Of a stretch of DNA of 64,000 bases, positions 44,326-54,259 are shown one piece after another; the first letter of the stretch is position 1; every line of letters begins with the position of its first letter. Under the pieces are notes generated by a model. That model worked only from the letters and a program-made list of their open reading frames with translations, ran no database searches and had not been told where the DNA came from. The position numbers and the translations under genes were made by a program. The stretch covers positions 160,570 to 224,569 of the forward strand of contig NZ_FCOL02000006.1 in the NCBI RefSeq assembly GCF_001544515.1. The letters run 5' to 3'. Source of the DNA: Caballeronia terrestris. GTDB lineage: Bacteria; Pseudomonadota; Gammaproteobacteria; Burkholderiales; Burkholderiaceae.

Positions 44326-47300
44326 ATGAAACGCATGCTGTTTAATGCGACGCAGCAGGAAGAGCTGCGCGTCGCCATCGTCGATGGGCAAAAACTCATC
44401 GACATCGACATCGAAACCGCCGGGCGCGAACAGCGCAAAGGCAATATCTACAAAGGAGTCGTCACCCGCATCGAGCCCTCGCTCGAGGCCTGTTTCGTCA
44501 ACTACGGCGAAGACCGCCACGGTTTTCTGCCATTCAAGGAAGTCGCCCGCCAGTATTTCCGTGACGGCGTCGACATGCGCTCCGCCCGCATCCAGGACGC
44601 GCTGCGCGAAGGCCAGGAACTCATCGTCCAGGTCGAGAAGGAAGAGCGCGGCAACAAGGGCGCGGCCCTTACCACGTTCATCTCGCTCGCCGGACGCTAT
44701 CTCGTCCTGATGCCGAACAACCCGCGCGGCGGCGGCGTGTCGCGCCGGATCGAAGGCGACGAGCGGCAGGAATTGCGCGAAACGATGGCGCAGCTCGACC
44801 TGCCCGACGGCATGAGCATCATCGCGCGCACGGCGGGAATCGGCCGCTCGGCCGAAGAACTCCAGTGGGACCTGAACTACCTGATGCAACTGTGGCGCGC
44901 GATCGAAGCGGCGTCGCAGAGCGGCGTCGCCGGCACGCCGATGCTGATTTATCTCGAATCGAGCCTCGTCATTCGCGCGATTCGCGACTATTTCCAGCCG
45001 GATATCGGCGAAATTCTCATTGATACGACCGAAATCCATGACCAGGCGCGCGCCTTCATGGACATCGTGATGCCCGACAACTTGCCGAAGGTGAAGCGCT
45101 ATCACGACGACGTGCCGCTCTTCTCGCGCTTCCAGATCGAGCATCAGATCGAAACCGCGTACTCGCGCACGGTACCGCTGCCCTCGGGCGGTGCGATCGT
45201 GATCGACCACACGGAAGCGCTCGTCGCCATCGACGTGAACTCGGCGCGCTCGACCAAGGGCGCGGACATCGAGGAAACGGCCACGCGCACGAACCTCGAA
45301 GCCGCCGATGAAGTCGCGCGGCAGTTGCGTCTGCGCGATCTGGGCGGGCTGATCGTGATCGATTTCATCGACATGGAATCAGCCAAGAGCCAGCGTGAAG
45401 TCGAGCAGCGCCTGAAAGATGCGCTCAAGCACGACCGCGCGCGCGTCCAGATGGGCAAGATTTCGCGCTTCGGATTGATGGAACTGTCGCGTCAACGTCT
45501 GCGTCCGGCGCTCTCCGAAGGCAGCCACGTGACCTGCCCGCGCTGTAACGGCACGGGTCACATTCGCGATACGGAATCGTCCGCGCTGCAAGTGCTGCGG
45601 ATCATTCAGGAAGAAGCGATGAAGGAAAACACCGCGGCGATCCATTGCCAGGTGCCGGTCGAAGTGACTGCCTTCCTGCTGAACGAAAAGCGCTCGGAAA
45701 TCAACAAGATCGAGTCGCGGTTCAAGGTCAACGTCGTGCTGATTCCGAACAAGCACCTCGAGACGCCGCATTACAAGCTGGAGCGCCTGCGCCACGACGA
45801 CGCGCGCCTCGACGACCCGCGCGCCTCGTGGAAAATGGCCGTGGAAGCCGCGACCGAGATGGAATCGGAGACGGGCTACAGCAAGCGCACCGAAGAAGTG
45901 AAGCCGAAGCAGGAAGCGGCGGTCAAGGGCATCACGCCGGCTTCCCCGGCGCCGAGCGCGCCCGTGAAACCGGCTCCGGTCGAAGCGTCGGCGGCCGCGC
46001 CTGTCGCAGCGGCAGCTCCGGCTGCGGGCGGGTTCATCGGCTGGTTGAAGAACCTGTTCGGCATGCAGCCCGAAGTGAAGCCGGCGCCGGCTCCTGTCGA
46101 AGCGACGCCGCCGGCACGGCCGGTGCGCGAGCGCTCGGAACGCGGTGAGCGTCCAGGCGGGGATCGGAATCGGAATCGCCGGGGCGGTGCAGCCGCCCGC
46201 GACGGTGCGCCGGCGAGCGCCAATGGCGCGAATGGCGCGAGCGCGGGTGACCGTCCGGGCAGCCGTCGCGAGGAACGGGAGCCGCGTGAAGCGCGTCCGG
46301 GCCGTGAACCGCGCGAGGCACGTGAGACGCGCGAAGGCCGGGAGCCGCGCGAGGGTCGGGAACCGCGTGAGGCGCGTGAACCGCGCGAGGGCCGTGAGCC
46401 GCGTGAAACTCGCGAGCCGCGTGAACCCCGTGAAGCGCGCGAACCGCGTGAGAATCGTGAACGTGGCGAGCGCGCCGAGCGTCCGGAAGCGGAGCGCCAG
46501 GAGCGTCGCGAACGGCCGGAGCGCGGTGAACGCCGGAAGCCGCAGCCGGAAGCCGCCGAAGCACTGACGCAGGGCGAAACGGCGGCATCGGATATCGTCG
46601 AAAACGCGCAGGCCAATGCGGATGCGCAGATCGAAACGATCGATCCGACTCTCTCGCCCGCCGATCAGGCCGCCGCAGCGCGTGACGGTGAAGAACGCCG
46701 CCGCCGTCGCCGGGGCCGTCGTGGCGGACGTCGCGAGCGCGACGAGGAAGGCGTGAACCACGCCGCCGATGTCGCCGAAAGCGAAGGCTCGGCGGAAAGC
46801 ATGCCGGCGCAGGCGGGCGTGTTCGATACGGGCTCGTCGCAGGAATCGGGCGAACGGCGCGAAACGCGTCCGGTTGCGCCTGTCGAGGCAGCGGCGGTCG
46901 CCGTGCCGGTTGTCGCAGCGGCTGCTGTGGTCAGCGTGACGGAATTGCGCGAGGAAATCCGAGCGGAAGCGGTCGAGCCGGTGCAACCGGTGCAACCTGC
47001 GGAAGCCGTCCAGGCGGAAACGTCGCCGGAAGTCGCCGCGCCGACGCCCGATCTGTTCGCAAAGCCTGCCGCGCCGCAGCCCGCCGAGAATCCGTTCGGC
47101 GCAGAGCCGAAACTCGCTGAAGCGAAGCCTGTCGATCCTTTCGCACCGGTCGGGCACGAAGCGCCTAAGGCCGTAGAGCAAGCGGCCGAGGCGGTCGAGA
47201 CGGTCGCAGCGCAAGCGGAGCGGCCGGCCGAAACGCCGGTAGTCGTCGCCGAGCCGGCAGTTGAAGCCGAGCCTCTGAAAACGGCTGCAGTCGCCGCGAC

Positions 47301-47646
47301 GCCTGAGTCGGACATTGTCGCCGAGCCGCTCGTGACGCAGGCGCCCGCGCCCACGCTGGTCGAATCGGAGCCGGTAAAAACGTTCGAACCGACGGCGACA
47401 ATCGCACCGGAACCGGTCGCGACGCAGACGCCGATCCAGCCGACGCCGCTAAAGGAAGAAGCCCTGCAGCCGATGCTGGAAACGGCCGGTCTCGTCTGGG
47501 TGAACACCGACGCTGACAAGCTGCGCGCAGCCAGCGCCGCCGAGCAGGCGGAAGCGCCGAAGCGCGCGCCGCGTGAGCGCAAGCCGCTCCCGCCGCTCGA
47601 CGCCGCGCCGATGCAGCAAGTCGAAACGGGCAAGGACGCGCACTAG
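44326..47646 (+). CDS. rne: ribonuclease E
   Basis: Main endoribonuclease of mRNA turnover and rRNA/tRNA maturation; scaffold of the degradosome. The N-terminal catalytic half (about 1-530) has an S1 domain ([34 protein letters not shown]), the Mg-binding Asp residues in [10 protein letters not shown] (about 303) and VIDFIDMES (about 346), and the Zn-link [10 protein letters not shown] (about 403). The C-terminal half is low-complexity: membrane-type [11 protein letters not shown] near 570, an Arg/Glu REX repeat at 651-713, [15 protein letters not shown] near 790, then Ala/Glu/Pro-rich sequence. Length 1106. It has a long upstream leader and ends with a terminator. Confidence 0.97.
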   Translation: MKRMLFNATQQEELRVAIVDGQKLIDIDIETAGREQRKGNIYKGVVTRIEPSLEACFVNYGEDRHGFLPFKEVARQYFRDGVDMRSARIQDALREGQELIVQVEKEERGNKGAALTTFISLAGRYLVLMPNNPRGGGVSRRIEGDERQELRETMAQLDLPDGMSIIARTAGIGRSAEELQWDLNYLMQLWRAIEAASQSGVAGTPMLIYLESSLVIRAIRDYFQPDIGEILIDTTEIHDQARAFMDIVMPDNLPKVKRYHDDVPLFSRFQIEHQIETAYSRTVPLPSGGAIVIDHTEALVAIDVNSARSTKGADIEETATRTNLEAADEVARQLRLRDLGGLIVIDFIDMESAKSQREVEQRLKDALKHDRARVQMGKISRFGLMELSRQRLRPALSEGSHVTCPRCNGTGHIRDTESSALQVLRIIQEEAMKENTAAIHCQVPVEVTAFLLNEKRSEINKIESRFKVNVVLIPNKHLETPHYKLERLRHDDARLDDPRASWKMAVEAATEMESETGYSKRTEEVKPKQEAAVKGITPASPAPSAPVKPAPVEASAAAPVAAAAPAAGGFIGWLKNLFGMQPEVKPAPAPVEATPPARPVRERSERGERPGGDRNRNRRGGAAARDGAPASANGANGASAGDRPGSRREEREPREARPGREPREARETREGREPREGREPREAREPREGREPRETREPREPREAREPRENRERGERAERPEAERQERRERPERGERRKPQPEAAEALTQGETAASDIVENAQANADAQIETIDPTLSPADQAAAARDGEERRRRRRGRRGGRRERDEEGVNHAADVAESEGSAESMPAQAGVFDTGSSQESGERRETRPVAPVEAAAVAVPVVAAAAVVSVTELREEIRAEAVEPVQPVQPAEAVQAETSPEVAAPTPDLFAKPAAPQPAENPFGAEPKLAEAKPVDPFAPVGHEAPKAVEQAAEAVETVAAQAERPAETPVVVAEPAVEAEPLKTAAVAATPESDIVAEPLVTQAPAPTLVESEPVKTFEPTATIAPEPVATQTPIQPTPLKEEALQPMLETAGLVWVNTDADKLRAASAAEQAEAPKRAPRERKPLPPLDAAPMQQVETGKDAH
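46276..46464 (+). repeat. 21 tandem Arg-Glu-X tripeptides in RNase E
   Basis: Residues 651-713 read as 21 consecutive triplets of the form R-E-X (X mostly Pro, Ala, Gly or Thr); the one exception is RPG in position 3. The 9-bp DNA unit resembles CGNGAGCCG/CGTGAAGCG. The segment would be an arginine-rich, mixed-charge, disordered arm, comparable in place to the RNA-binding arginine-rich region of other RNase E proteins. Confidence 0.9.
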
Positions 47647-47676
47647 GCGCGGCAGCAGGAACCAAGCGGGACGACG

Positions 47677-47712
47677 AAGCGCCACCGGCTCACGCCGCGT
47701 GGCGCTTTTTTC
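47677..47712 (+). terminator. Rho-independent terminator of rne
   Basis: AAGCGCCAC pairs with GTGGCGCTT and runs into TTTTTCTT, 30 bp after the rne stop. Confidence 0.88.
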
Positions 47713-47829
47713 TTGGGAATAAGGCACAAATAGGTAGGACAGCCTTACCAAAAGGTATAAGCGCCCTAGCGGCCGCGTCGGGCTAAAATACTCGTTGCAG
47801 CCCGACACAAAACCATATAAAGACCCGCC

Positions 47830-48939
47830 ATGTCCCGACGCATCATTCCCGTTGCCGATGTCAGCACGATTCCGGATTTCTCGGGGATCGCGACGACGCC
47901 GTCGGGCCTCCTCACCGATACCCTTGCGCGGCCGCTGCGCGACCTGCGCATTTCGGTGACGGATCGCTGCAACTTCCGCTGTGTCTATTGCATGCCGCGC
48001 GAAGTCTTCGACAAGGACTATCAGTTCCTGCCGCACGCCGCGCTTCTGTCGTTCGAGGAAATCGAGCGGCTCGCGCGAATTTTCGTCGCGCATGGCGTCG
48101 AGAAAATCCGGCTGACGGGCGGCGAGCCGCTTTTGCGCAAGAACATCGAATTTTTGATCGAACGCCTGGCGCTCTTGCATACGCCGGAAGGCCGGCCGCT
48201 CGACATCACGCTCACCACCAACGGCTCGATCCTCGCGCGCAAGGCGCAGTCGCTGAAGAATGCGGGCCTGTCGCGCGTGACGGTCAGCCTCGACGCCCTC
48301 GACGACGCCCTTTTCCGCCGCATGAACGACGCCGATTTCGCCGTCGCGGACGTGCTCGAAGGCATCGATGCCGCGCACGCCGCCGGCCTCGCGCCGCTCA
48401 AGGTCAACATGGTGGTCAAGCGCGGCACGAACGACGGCGAAATCCTGCCGATGGCGCGCCACTTCAAAGGCAGCGGCACGGTGCTGCGCTTCATCGAATA
48501 CATGGACGTGGGCGCGTCGAACGGCTGGAACATGAGCGAAGTGCTGCCTTCCGCCGAGGTCGTCGCGCGCATCGCCCGGCACTTTCCGCTCGCGCCGCTC
48601 GAAGCGCACTCGGCCGCCGAAACGGCGCAGCGCTGGGGCTACGCGGACGGCAGCGGCGAAATCGGCGTGATTTCGAGCGTGACGCGCGCGTTTTGCGGCA
48701 CCTGCACGCGAGCGCGGCTATCGACGGAAGGCAAGCTCTACCTCTGCCTCTTCGCGAGCTACGGCCACGACCTGCGCGGCCTGATGCGAAGCGGCGCAGG
48801 CGACGAAACCATCGCGACCGCCGTCGCGCGCATCTGGGAACGGCGCACCGACCGCTATTCGCAACTGCGCGGCAGCAACGCGTTGCCCGCAGCCGATCCC
48901 GACGCGCCGCGCGTCGAGATGTCCTACATCGGCGGCTGA
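47830..48939 (+). CDS. moaA: GTP 3',8-cyclase (molybdenum cofactor synthesis)
   Basis: Radical-SAM enzyme that converts GTP to 3',8-cyclo-GTP, the first step of molybdopterin synthesis. The 369-residue protein has the N-terminal 4Fe-4S motif [12 protein letters not shown] (CxxxCxxC), SAM-binding [19 protein letters not shown], and the C-terminal cluster [20 protein letters not shown]. It ends in the functional Gly-Gly tail (MSYIGG). The first ATG is at 47830. mobA starts one base after the stop. Confidence 0.97.
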   Translation: MSRRIIPVADVSTIPDFSGIATTPSGLLTDTLARPLRDLRISVTDRCNFRCVYCMPREVFDKDYQFLPHAALLSFEEIERLARIFVAHGVEKIRLTGGEPLLRKNIEFLIERLALLHTPEGRPLDITLTTNGSILARKAQSLKNAGLSRVTVSLDALDDALFRRMNDADFAVADVLEGIDAAHAAGLAPLKVNMVVKRGTNDGEILPMARHFKGSGTVLRFIEYMDVGASNGWNMSEVLPSAEVVARIARHFPLAPLEAHSAAETAQRWGYADGSGEIGVISSVTRAFCGTCTRARLSTEGKLYLCLFASYGHDLRGLMRSGAGDETIATAVARIWERRTDRYSQLRGSNALPAADPDAPRVEMSYIGG

Positions 48940-48940
48940 G

Positions 48941-49570
48941 GTGGCTGACGTCGGCCATTCGCGCGTCGGCCGCAAGGACATCACCGGCGTCGTGCTCGCC
49001 GGCGGACGCGGGTCGCGCATGGGCGGCATCGACAAAGGCATGCAGCCGTTCGACGGCGCGCCGCTCGCGCTCCACGTGCTGCGGCGCCTCGCGCCCCAGG
49101 CCGGTGCGATGCTGATCAGCGCGAATCGCAGCGTCGATGAGTACGCGTGCCTCGGCGAGCCGTTCGGCGCGAAAGTCGTCACCGATACGCTGCCCGATTT
49201 CCCCGGCCCGCTCGCCGGTATCGTCGCCGCGATGCGTGCCGCGCCGACCGACTACGTGCTAACCGCGCCCTGCGACGCGCCCTTCCTCGACGAAAACCTC
49301 GCGCAAACGCTGGCCGATGCCCTCATCGCGCACGACGCCGATATCGCGACCGCCGTCGTCGAAGCGAACGGCCGACGCGATCTGCATCCCGTGTTTGCGC
49401 TCTTGCGCGCGTCGCTCGCCGATGACCTGGAAGCCAGTCTGCGGGCGGGCGAGCGCAAGGTGCGCGCGTGGTACGCGCGCCACAGGACGGTGGAAGTGGC
49501 GTTCGCGAATGTGCACGCGTTTTACAATGTCAATGATTTGCAGCAGCTCGCCGAGCTGGAACGCCGGTAG
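48941..49570 (+). CDS. mobA: molybdenum cofactor guanylyltransferase
   Basis: Adds GMP to molybdopterin to make the guanine dinucleotide form used by DMSO-reductase-family enzymes. The 209-residue nucleotidyltransferase has the signature VVLAGGRGSRMGGIDKGMQP, DTLPDFPGPLAGIVAAMRAA and the Mg-binding TAPCDAPFLDE. The start is GTG at 48941, 1 bp after moaA. Confidence 0.95.
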   Translation: MADVGHSRVGRKDITGVVLAGGRGSRMGGIDKGMQPFDGAPLALHVLRRLAPQAGAMLISANRSVDEYACLGEPFGAKVVTDTLPDFPGPLAGIVAAMRAAPTDYVLTAPCDAPFLDENLAQTLADALIAHDADIATAVVEANGRRDLHPVFALLRASLADDLEASLRAGERKVRAWYARHRTVEVAFANVHAFYNVNDLQQLAELERR

Positions 49571-49697
49571 TCATCCGCTCCAGTGACGCCGGTTTTCACC
49601 GAGCGCCTTCTCCTCCCGACCCGCCCGCGACGAGCGCACCCGGCGTCGCGAGACACCTGATCCAATCGCCCGACTTCAGTCGCGACCCTCCCGATTC

Positions 49698-50996
49698 ATG
49701 ACCACGTCCAGGCCGTTTCCCGATTGTGTCGCCCATTTCGATCCGAACGCGCTGCCCGTCAGCGCGGCGCAGGAAATCGTGCGCCAGTGGGCCGCGCCAA
49801 GGAGACCCGCGCCAGCCGAGCGCGTGAGCCTCTTCGATGCGCTCGATCGCGTGCTGGCCGAAGACGTGATTTCGCCGATCGACGTGCCTGCGCACGACAA
49901 TTCCGCGATGGACGGCTACGCGTTCGCGGGCGCGGTGCTCGAAAGCGCGGGGGAAGTCGATTTGACGGTGATCGGCACGGCGCTCGCGGGCCAGCCGTAC
50001 CCGAATGCGCCGGGTACCGCGCAATGCGTGCGCATCATGACGGGCGCGCTGATTCCGCCCGGCTGCGACACGGTCGTGCCGCAAGAACTCGTCAAGCGCG
50101 AAGGCGACGCGATTCGGTTCGCGGCGAGCGCGCTGCGTCAAGGACAAAACCGCCGCCTCGCGGGAGAAGATCTCGCGAAAGACCGGCCGGCGCTTCGCGC
50201 GGGACGCATCGTGCGCGCGTCGGATCTCGGCTTGCTGGCGTCGCTCGGGATCGCGGAAGTTTCGGTGCGGCGGCGTCTGCGGGTCGCGTTCTTTTCGACG
50301 GGCGACGAGTTGCGCTCGGTCCGCGAGACGCTCGCGCCAGGCTGTGTCTACGACAGCAACCGCTACACGCTTTACGCGATGCTGCGGCGGCTGAACGTCG
50401 AGCCGGTCGATCTGGGCATCGTGCGGGACGATCGCGCGTCGCTCGAGATCGCGCTGCGCCGCGCGACCGAGGCCGCCGACGTCGTCATCAGCTCGGGTGG
50501 GATCTCCGTCGGCGATGCCGACTTCACGCGCGAGTTGATGAATTCGCTCGGCGACGTCGCATTCTGGAAGATCGCGATGCGCCCCGGCCGCCCGCTCGCC
50601 TTCGGCCGGCTGTGGTCCGGTCCGCGCCCGGGCGACGGCGAATCGGCGCTCTTCTTCGGCTTGCCCGGCAACCCAGTCGCGGTGATGGCGACGTTCTACT
50701 TCATCGTGCGCGAGGCGTTGCTCGCGATGTCGGGCGCGGCACGCGAGGCGCTGCCGGTGATCGAAGCCGTGAGCACCGAGCCGCTGAAAAAACGCGCGGG
50801 CCGCACCGAATTCCAGCGCGGCATCGCGAACCGCGGCGAGGACGGGCGCTTCACCGTCGTCACGACGGGCCCGCAAGGCTCGGGCGTGCTGAGTTCGATG
50901 AGCGAAGCGAACTGTTTCATCGTGCTTGAGCACGAGCGCGGCGACATCGACGCGGGCGACGAGGTCCGCATCGTGCCGTTTGCCGGACTGATCTGA
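49698..50996 (+). CDS. moeA: molybdopterin molybdenumtransferase
   Basis: Inserts molybdate into adenylated molybdopterin. The 432-residue protein has the MoeA landmarks: VPAHDNSAMDGYAF, RIMTGALIPPGCDTVVPQE, STGDELRS, YDSNRYTLYAML, SSGGISVGDADFTRELM, MRPGRPLAFGRL and GLPGNPVAVMATF. It lies 127 bp after mobA and completes a moaA-mobA-moeA set; moaC, moaD, moaE and mog are not in the window. Confidence 0.96.
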   Translation: MTTSRPFPDCVAHFDPNALPVSAAQEIVRQWAAPRRPAPAERVSLFDALDRVLAEDVISPIDVPAHDNSAMDGYAFAGAVLESAGEVDLTVIGTALAGQPYPNAPGTAQCVRIMTGALIPPGCDTVVPQELVKREGDAIRFAASALRQGQNRRLAGEDLAKDRPALRAGRIVRASDLGLLASLGIAEVSVRRRLRVAFFSTGDELRSVRETLAPGCVYDSNRYTLYAMLRRLNVEPVDLGIVRDDRASLEIALRRATEAADVVISSGGISVGDADFTRELMNSLGDVAFWKIAMRPGRPLAFGRLWSGPRPGDGESALFFGLPGNPVAVMATFYFIVREALLAMSGAAREALPVIEAVSTEPLKKRAGRTEFQRGIANRGEDGRFTVVTTGPQGSGVLSSMSEANCFIVLEHERGDIDAGDEVRIVPFAGLI

Positions 50997-51045
50997 ACCA
51001 CGCAGCAACGCATTTGATACATCGACAGCAGGGGATTTTCCTTCA

Positions 51046-51321
51046 ATGAAAAAGCAGATTTCCTTCATCGCGCCGGGTCAGACGGCCAAGGCGCTGATCC
51101 TCGTGTACCTGACGTTCAGCGTGCCGATCGTGCTGATCGGCGTGCTGGTCGCGTTCTTCCGATTCGGCTCCGTCGAGCTCAGCACGGTGACGAGCGCGCT
51201 GCTGCTCAACGCGATCCTCGGCTTCGTGCTGCTGTGGATCGCGTGCCACGCGTACAACTGGGTGGCGTCGCGCTTCGGCGGCATTGAGATCGTGCTGTCC
51301 GACGCGCCGGAGGAAGCGTGA
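51046..51321 (+). CDS. small hypothetical two-helix membrane protein
   Basis: I do not recognise the family. The 91-residue protein has two clear membrane segments (KALILVYLTFSVPIVLIGVLV, about 15-35, and TSALLLNAILGFVLLWIAC, about 49-67) with short charged ends. It sits 49 bp after moeA and its stop TGA shares a base with the GNAT start (TGATG), so it is likely part of the same transcript. Its start is the ATG at 51046. Confidence 0.72.
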   Translation: MKKQISFIAPGQTAKALILVYLTFSVPIVLIGVLVAFFRFGSVELSTVTSALLLNAILGFVLLWIACHAYNWVASRFGGIEIVLSDAPEEA

Positions 51322-51803
51322 TGAGCACGTCGATCCGCGCCGCCGCACCCGCCGATATCAGCGCGATCTTCAGGCTGATGATGGAGCTCGCCGAGTTCGA
51401 GAAGCTCACGCATCTGTTCATCGCGACCGAGGACGGCGTGCGCGACGCGCTGTTCGGCCCGCGCCCGGCTGCGGAAGCGCTCGTTGCGGAAGAAAGCGGC
51501 CAGATCGTCGGTTATGCGCTCTTTTTTCACAACTACTCGACGTTCCTCGGCAAGCGCGGCCTCTATCTCGAAGACCTGTACGTGCGCCCGACGCTGCGCG
51601 GCAGCGGCCTCGGCACGAAGATGCTGCGCACGCTGGCGGCGCTCGCGATCGAACGCCGGTGCGGCCGTTTCGAGTGGTCGGTGCTCGATTGGAACCAGCC
51701 GGCCATCGATTTCTACGAAAAGATGGGCGCGACCGTGCTGCCCGACTGGCGCATCGTGCGCATCACCGGCGAGTCGCTCGACAAGCTGGCGCACCAAAGC
51801 TGA
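51321..51803 (+). CDS. GNAT family N-acetyltransferase
   Basis: A 160-residue GNAT. The acetyl-CoA-binding motif reads LYLEDLYVRPTLRGSGLGTK and is followed by RFEWSVLDWNQPAIDFYEK, which resembles spermidine/spermine acetyltransferase-like members; the acceptor is not established. I choose the ATG at 51321, which overlaps the stop of the preceding gene by 1 base, over the GTG one codon earlier. It converges on rmuC with only 3 bp between stops. Confidence 0.87.
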   Translation: MSTSIRAAAPADISAIFRLMMELAEFEKLTHLFIATEDGVRDALFGPRPAAEALVAEESGQIVGYALFFHNYSTFLGKRGLYLEDLYVRPTLRGSGLGTKMLRTLAALAIERRCGRFEWSVLDWNQPAIDFYEKMGATVLPDWRIVRITGESLDKLAHQS

Positions 51804-51806
51804 AGC

Positions 51807-53273
51807 TCACGCCTCGTCGGGATCGTCCCCCGGCGACGCCCCGAGCAACCCCGCCGCCTGCTCGCCCGGCAACGCTTCCACGTCGCGCAGTTTCTTGCTC
51901 ATCTGACGCGTGCGCGTCTCGGCAGCTTCGATCGAGCGCGTCACGGTCTCGAGCTGGCGTTTTGTGTTCGCGAGCACATCGCCGAATTTGCGGAACTCCG
52001 TTTTCACCGCGCCCAGCACCTGCCACACCTCGCTCGAGCGCTTCTCGATCGCGAGCGTCCTGAACCCCATTTGCAGGCTGTTGAGCAACGCGGTCAGCGT
52101 AGTCGGCCCGGCGATGCTCACGCGGTACTCGCGCTGTAAAAGATCGGTCAGGCCCGGCCGACGGAGGATTTCGGCGTACAAGCCTTCGGTCGGCAGAAAA
52201 AGCAGCGCGAAATCGGTCGTGTGCGGCGGCGCGACGTACTTCTCCGCGATCGCCTTCGCCTCCGCGCGCACGCGCCCTTCCAGCGCGCGCGACGCCTCCT
52301 CCACCGCGACCACGTCCGCGCGTTCCTGCGCATCGATCAGGCGCTCGTAGTCCTCGCGCGGAAACTTCGCGTCGATCGGCAGCCACACCGGCGTCGCGAT
52401 GCTGCCGGCCGTGCCCGGCGCGTCGTGACGACCGGGAAGCTTGATCGCGAACTCGACGCGTTCGTTGCTCTTTGGAATTGTCGCCACGTTTTTTGCGTAC
52501 TGATCGGGCGTGAGCACCTGTTCGAGCAGCGATTCGAGCTGCACTTCACCCCAGGTGCCGCGCGTCTTAACATTCGTCAGCACCTTCTTCAGATCGCCGA
52601 CGCCGGCCGCGAGCGTCTGCATTTCGCCGAGCCCGCGATGCACCTGCTCCAGCCGGTCCGACACGAGCTTGAACGATTCGCCGAGGCGCTGTTCGAGCGT
52701 CGCGTGGAGCTTTTCATCGACGGTGCGGCGCATTTCTTCCAGCTTCGCCGCGTTGTTCGACTCGATGTCCTTCAGCCGTGCTTCCAGCGTCTCGCGCACT
52801 TCGCCGAGGCGCCGGTCGTTCGTCTCCGAGAGTTGCGCGAGCTGCAGCGCCAGCGCGTCGCCGAAGCGCTTGAGCGCGTTGCCCTGCTCGTCGCGCGCGT
52901 GCTGGAGTTGCAGCGCGTTGCTCTCTGTCAGCTTCACGAGTTGCTGCGAAAACGCTTCGATCTGCGCGTTCTGTACGGTCGCCATGCTGGCGAGCTGCGT
53001 CGCGAGCGTCTGCTGGAATTGCGCGAAGCCGCTGCTCGCCTCGGTGCGCGACGCGCGCGAACTTTCGGTGATGTCACCGCGCAGGCCGCGTTCGAGCCGC
53101 TCCTGCGCGCGAGCGTGCGCCTCGCCCATGTCGTTGATGCGGTCGGTCAGCGCGGCGAATTCCTGCTCGACGTCGTCGCGCGCATGACGGCGCACCAGCG
53201 CGAACAATACGATGAGGGCAATCAAAAGCGCGATCGCGAGCAACGCGACCGCGCCGGGTAACAGCATCGTCAT
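51807..53273 (-). CDS. rmuC: DNA recombination protein RmuC
   Basis: Putative nuclease-fold protein that limits DNA inversions and rearrangements. The 488-residue protein has an N-terminal membrane anchor (VALLAIALLIALIVLFALV), a long predicted coiled coil (about 35-200) and the RmuC domain with GTWGEVQLESLLEQVLTPDQ, PIDAKFPREDYERLI and TDFALLFLPTEGLYAEILRR. It overlaps the end of the hydroxyacid dehydrogenase gene by 4 nt (ATGA). Confidence 0.95.
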   Translation of the reverse strand: MTMLLPGAVALLAIALLIALIVLFALVRRHARDDVEQEFAALTDRINDMGEAHARAQERLERGLRGDITESSRASRTEASSGFAQFQQTLATQLASMATVQNAQIEAFSQQLVKLTESNALQLQHARDEQGNALKRFGDALALQLAQLSETNDRRLGEVRETLEARLKDIESNNAAKLEEMRRTVDEKLHATLEQRLGESFKLVSDRLEQVHRGLGEMQTLAAGVGDLKKVLTNVKTRGTWGEVQLESLLEQVLTPDQYAKNVATIPKSNERVEFAIKLPGRHDAPGTAGSIATPVWLPIDAKFPREDYERLIDAQERADVVAVEEASRALEGRVRAEAKAIAEKYVAPPHTTDFALLFLPTEGLYAEILRRPGLTDLLQREYRVSIAGPTTLTALLNSLQMGFRTLAIEKRSSEVWQVLGAVKTEFRKFGDVLANTKRQLETVTRSIEAAETRTRQMSKKLRDVEALPGEQAAGLLGASPGDDPDEA

Positions 53274-54250
53274 TTCTTGAGAACGTCCGGGTTGATTGGA
53301 TTCGGCGGGTTGCCGGCGCGCGGACCTTCGCCCAAACCGGCGATCAGGTTGTCGGCGGCGAGGTTCGCCATTGCGCGGCGCGTCGCTTCGCTCGCGCTCG
53401 CGATGTGCGGCGTGAGCACGACATTTGTGAGCGTCAGAAAATCGCGATTGAAATTCGGCTCATCTTCGAACACGTCGAGGCCGGCGGCCGCGATCTGCCC
53501 GCGCCGCAGCGCGTCGATGAGCGCCGCATCGTCGACGATTCCGCCGCGCGCAATGTTGGTCAGCGTCGCGCTCGGCTTCATCAGCGCGAGTTCGGCCGCG
53601 CCGATCGTGTGATGGCTCGCGCGGCTGTAGGGCACGACGAGCACGACGTGATCAGCGCGCTCGAGCAAGTCTTCCTTCGACGCATATTCCGCGTTCAGTT
53701 CCGCCTCGATCTCCGGCGCGACGCGTGATCGGTTGTGATAGATCACGCGCATGTTGAAGCCGCGCGCGCGCCGTGCAAGCGCCTGCCCGATTCGTCCCAT
53801 GCCGATCACGCCGAGCGTCGAGCCGTGGATGTCGGAGCCGGTGAACGCGTTGTACGACCATTCCTGCCACTTGCCGGCGCGGAGGTAATGCTCGGATTCC
53901 GTGATGCGGCGCGCGGTCGCCATCATCAGCGCCCAGCCGAAGTCGGCGGTGGTTTCGTTCAGCACGTCAGGCGTGTTGGTGCCGAGCACGCCGTGCGCGT
54001 TGAACGCCTGCATGTCGAAATTGTTGTAGCCGACCGCCATGTTCGACACCACTTTCAAATTCGGCGCGCCTTCGATCGCCTTCGCGCCGACGGGGTCACC
54101 CGCGATGAACGCGCCGTCCTTGTCGGCGAGACGCTCGGCGATCTTGTCGGCGGGGAGCGCGGGGCCGTCGTGGGCATCAACTTCGAAATACTGCTTCAGC
54201 CGCTCGATCACGTCGGGGAAGATGGGGCGCGAAACGAAAACCTTCTTCAT
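53270..54250 (-). CDS. D-isomer-specific 2-hydroxyacid dehydrogenase (glyoxylate/hydroxypyruvate reductase type)
   Basis: A 326-residue NAD(P)H-dependent oxidoreductase. The Rossmann motif is GVIGMGRIGQALARRARGF; catalytic Arg in NIARGGIVDDAAL, Glu in DVFEDEPNFNRD and His in TPHIASASEATR are all present. The N-terminal VSNMAVGYNNFDM and NTPDVLNETTADF are typical of the GhrB/2-ketogluconate reductase group; the precise substrate is inferred. It lies 9 bp after the antiporter gene and overlaps rmuC. Confidence 0.9.
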   Translation of the reverse strand: MKKVFVSRPIFPDVIERLKQYFEVDAHDGPALPADKIAERLADKDGAFIAGDPVGAKAIEGAPNLKVVSNMAVGYNNFDMQAFNAHGVLGTNTPDVLNETTADFGWALMMATARRITESEHYLRAGKWQEWSYNAFTGSDIHGSTLGVIGMGRIGQALARRARGFNMRVIYHNRSRVAPEIEAELNAEYASKEDLLERADHVVLVVPYSRASHHTIGAAELALMKPSATLTNIARGGIVDDAALIDALRRGQIAAAGLDVFEDEPNFNRDFLTLTNVVLTPHIASASEATRRAMANLAADNLIAGLGEGPRAGNPPNPINPDVLKK

Positions 54251-54259
54251 CGATTGCTC

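Noticed and set aside
46276..46464. Periodic DNA in rne considered as a possible repeat array or CRISPR
   Set aside because: The periodicity is 9 bp, in frame, and encodes REX tripeptides; there are no spacers and no cas genes anywhere in the window.
45379..47214. Minus-strand frame of 611 codons under rne
   Set aside because: Arg/Phe-rich mirror of the rne low-complexity region; there is no independent evidence for a gene.
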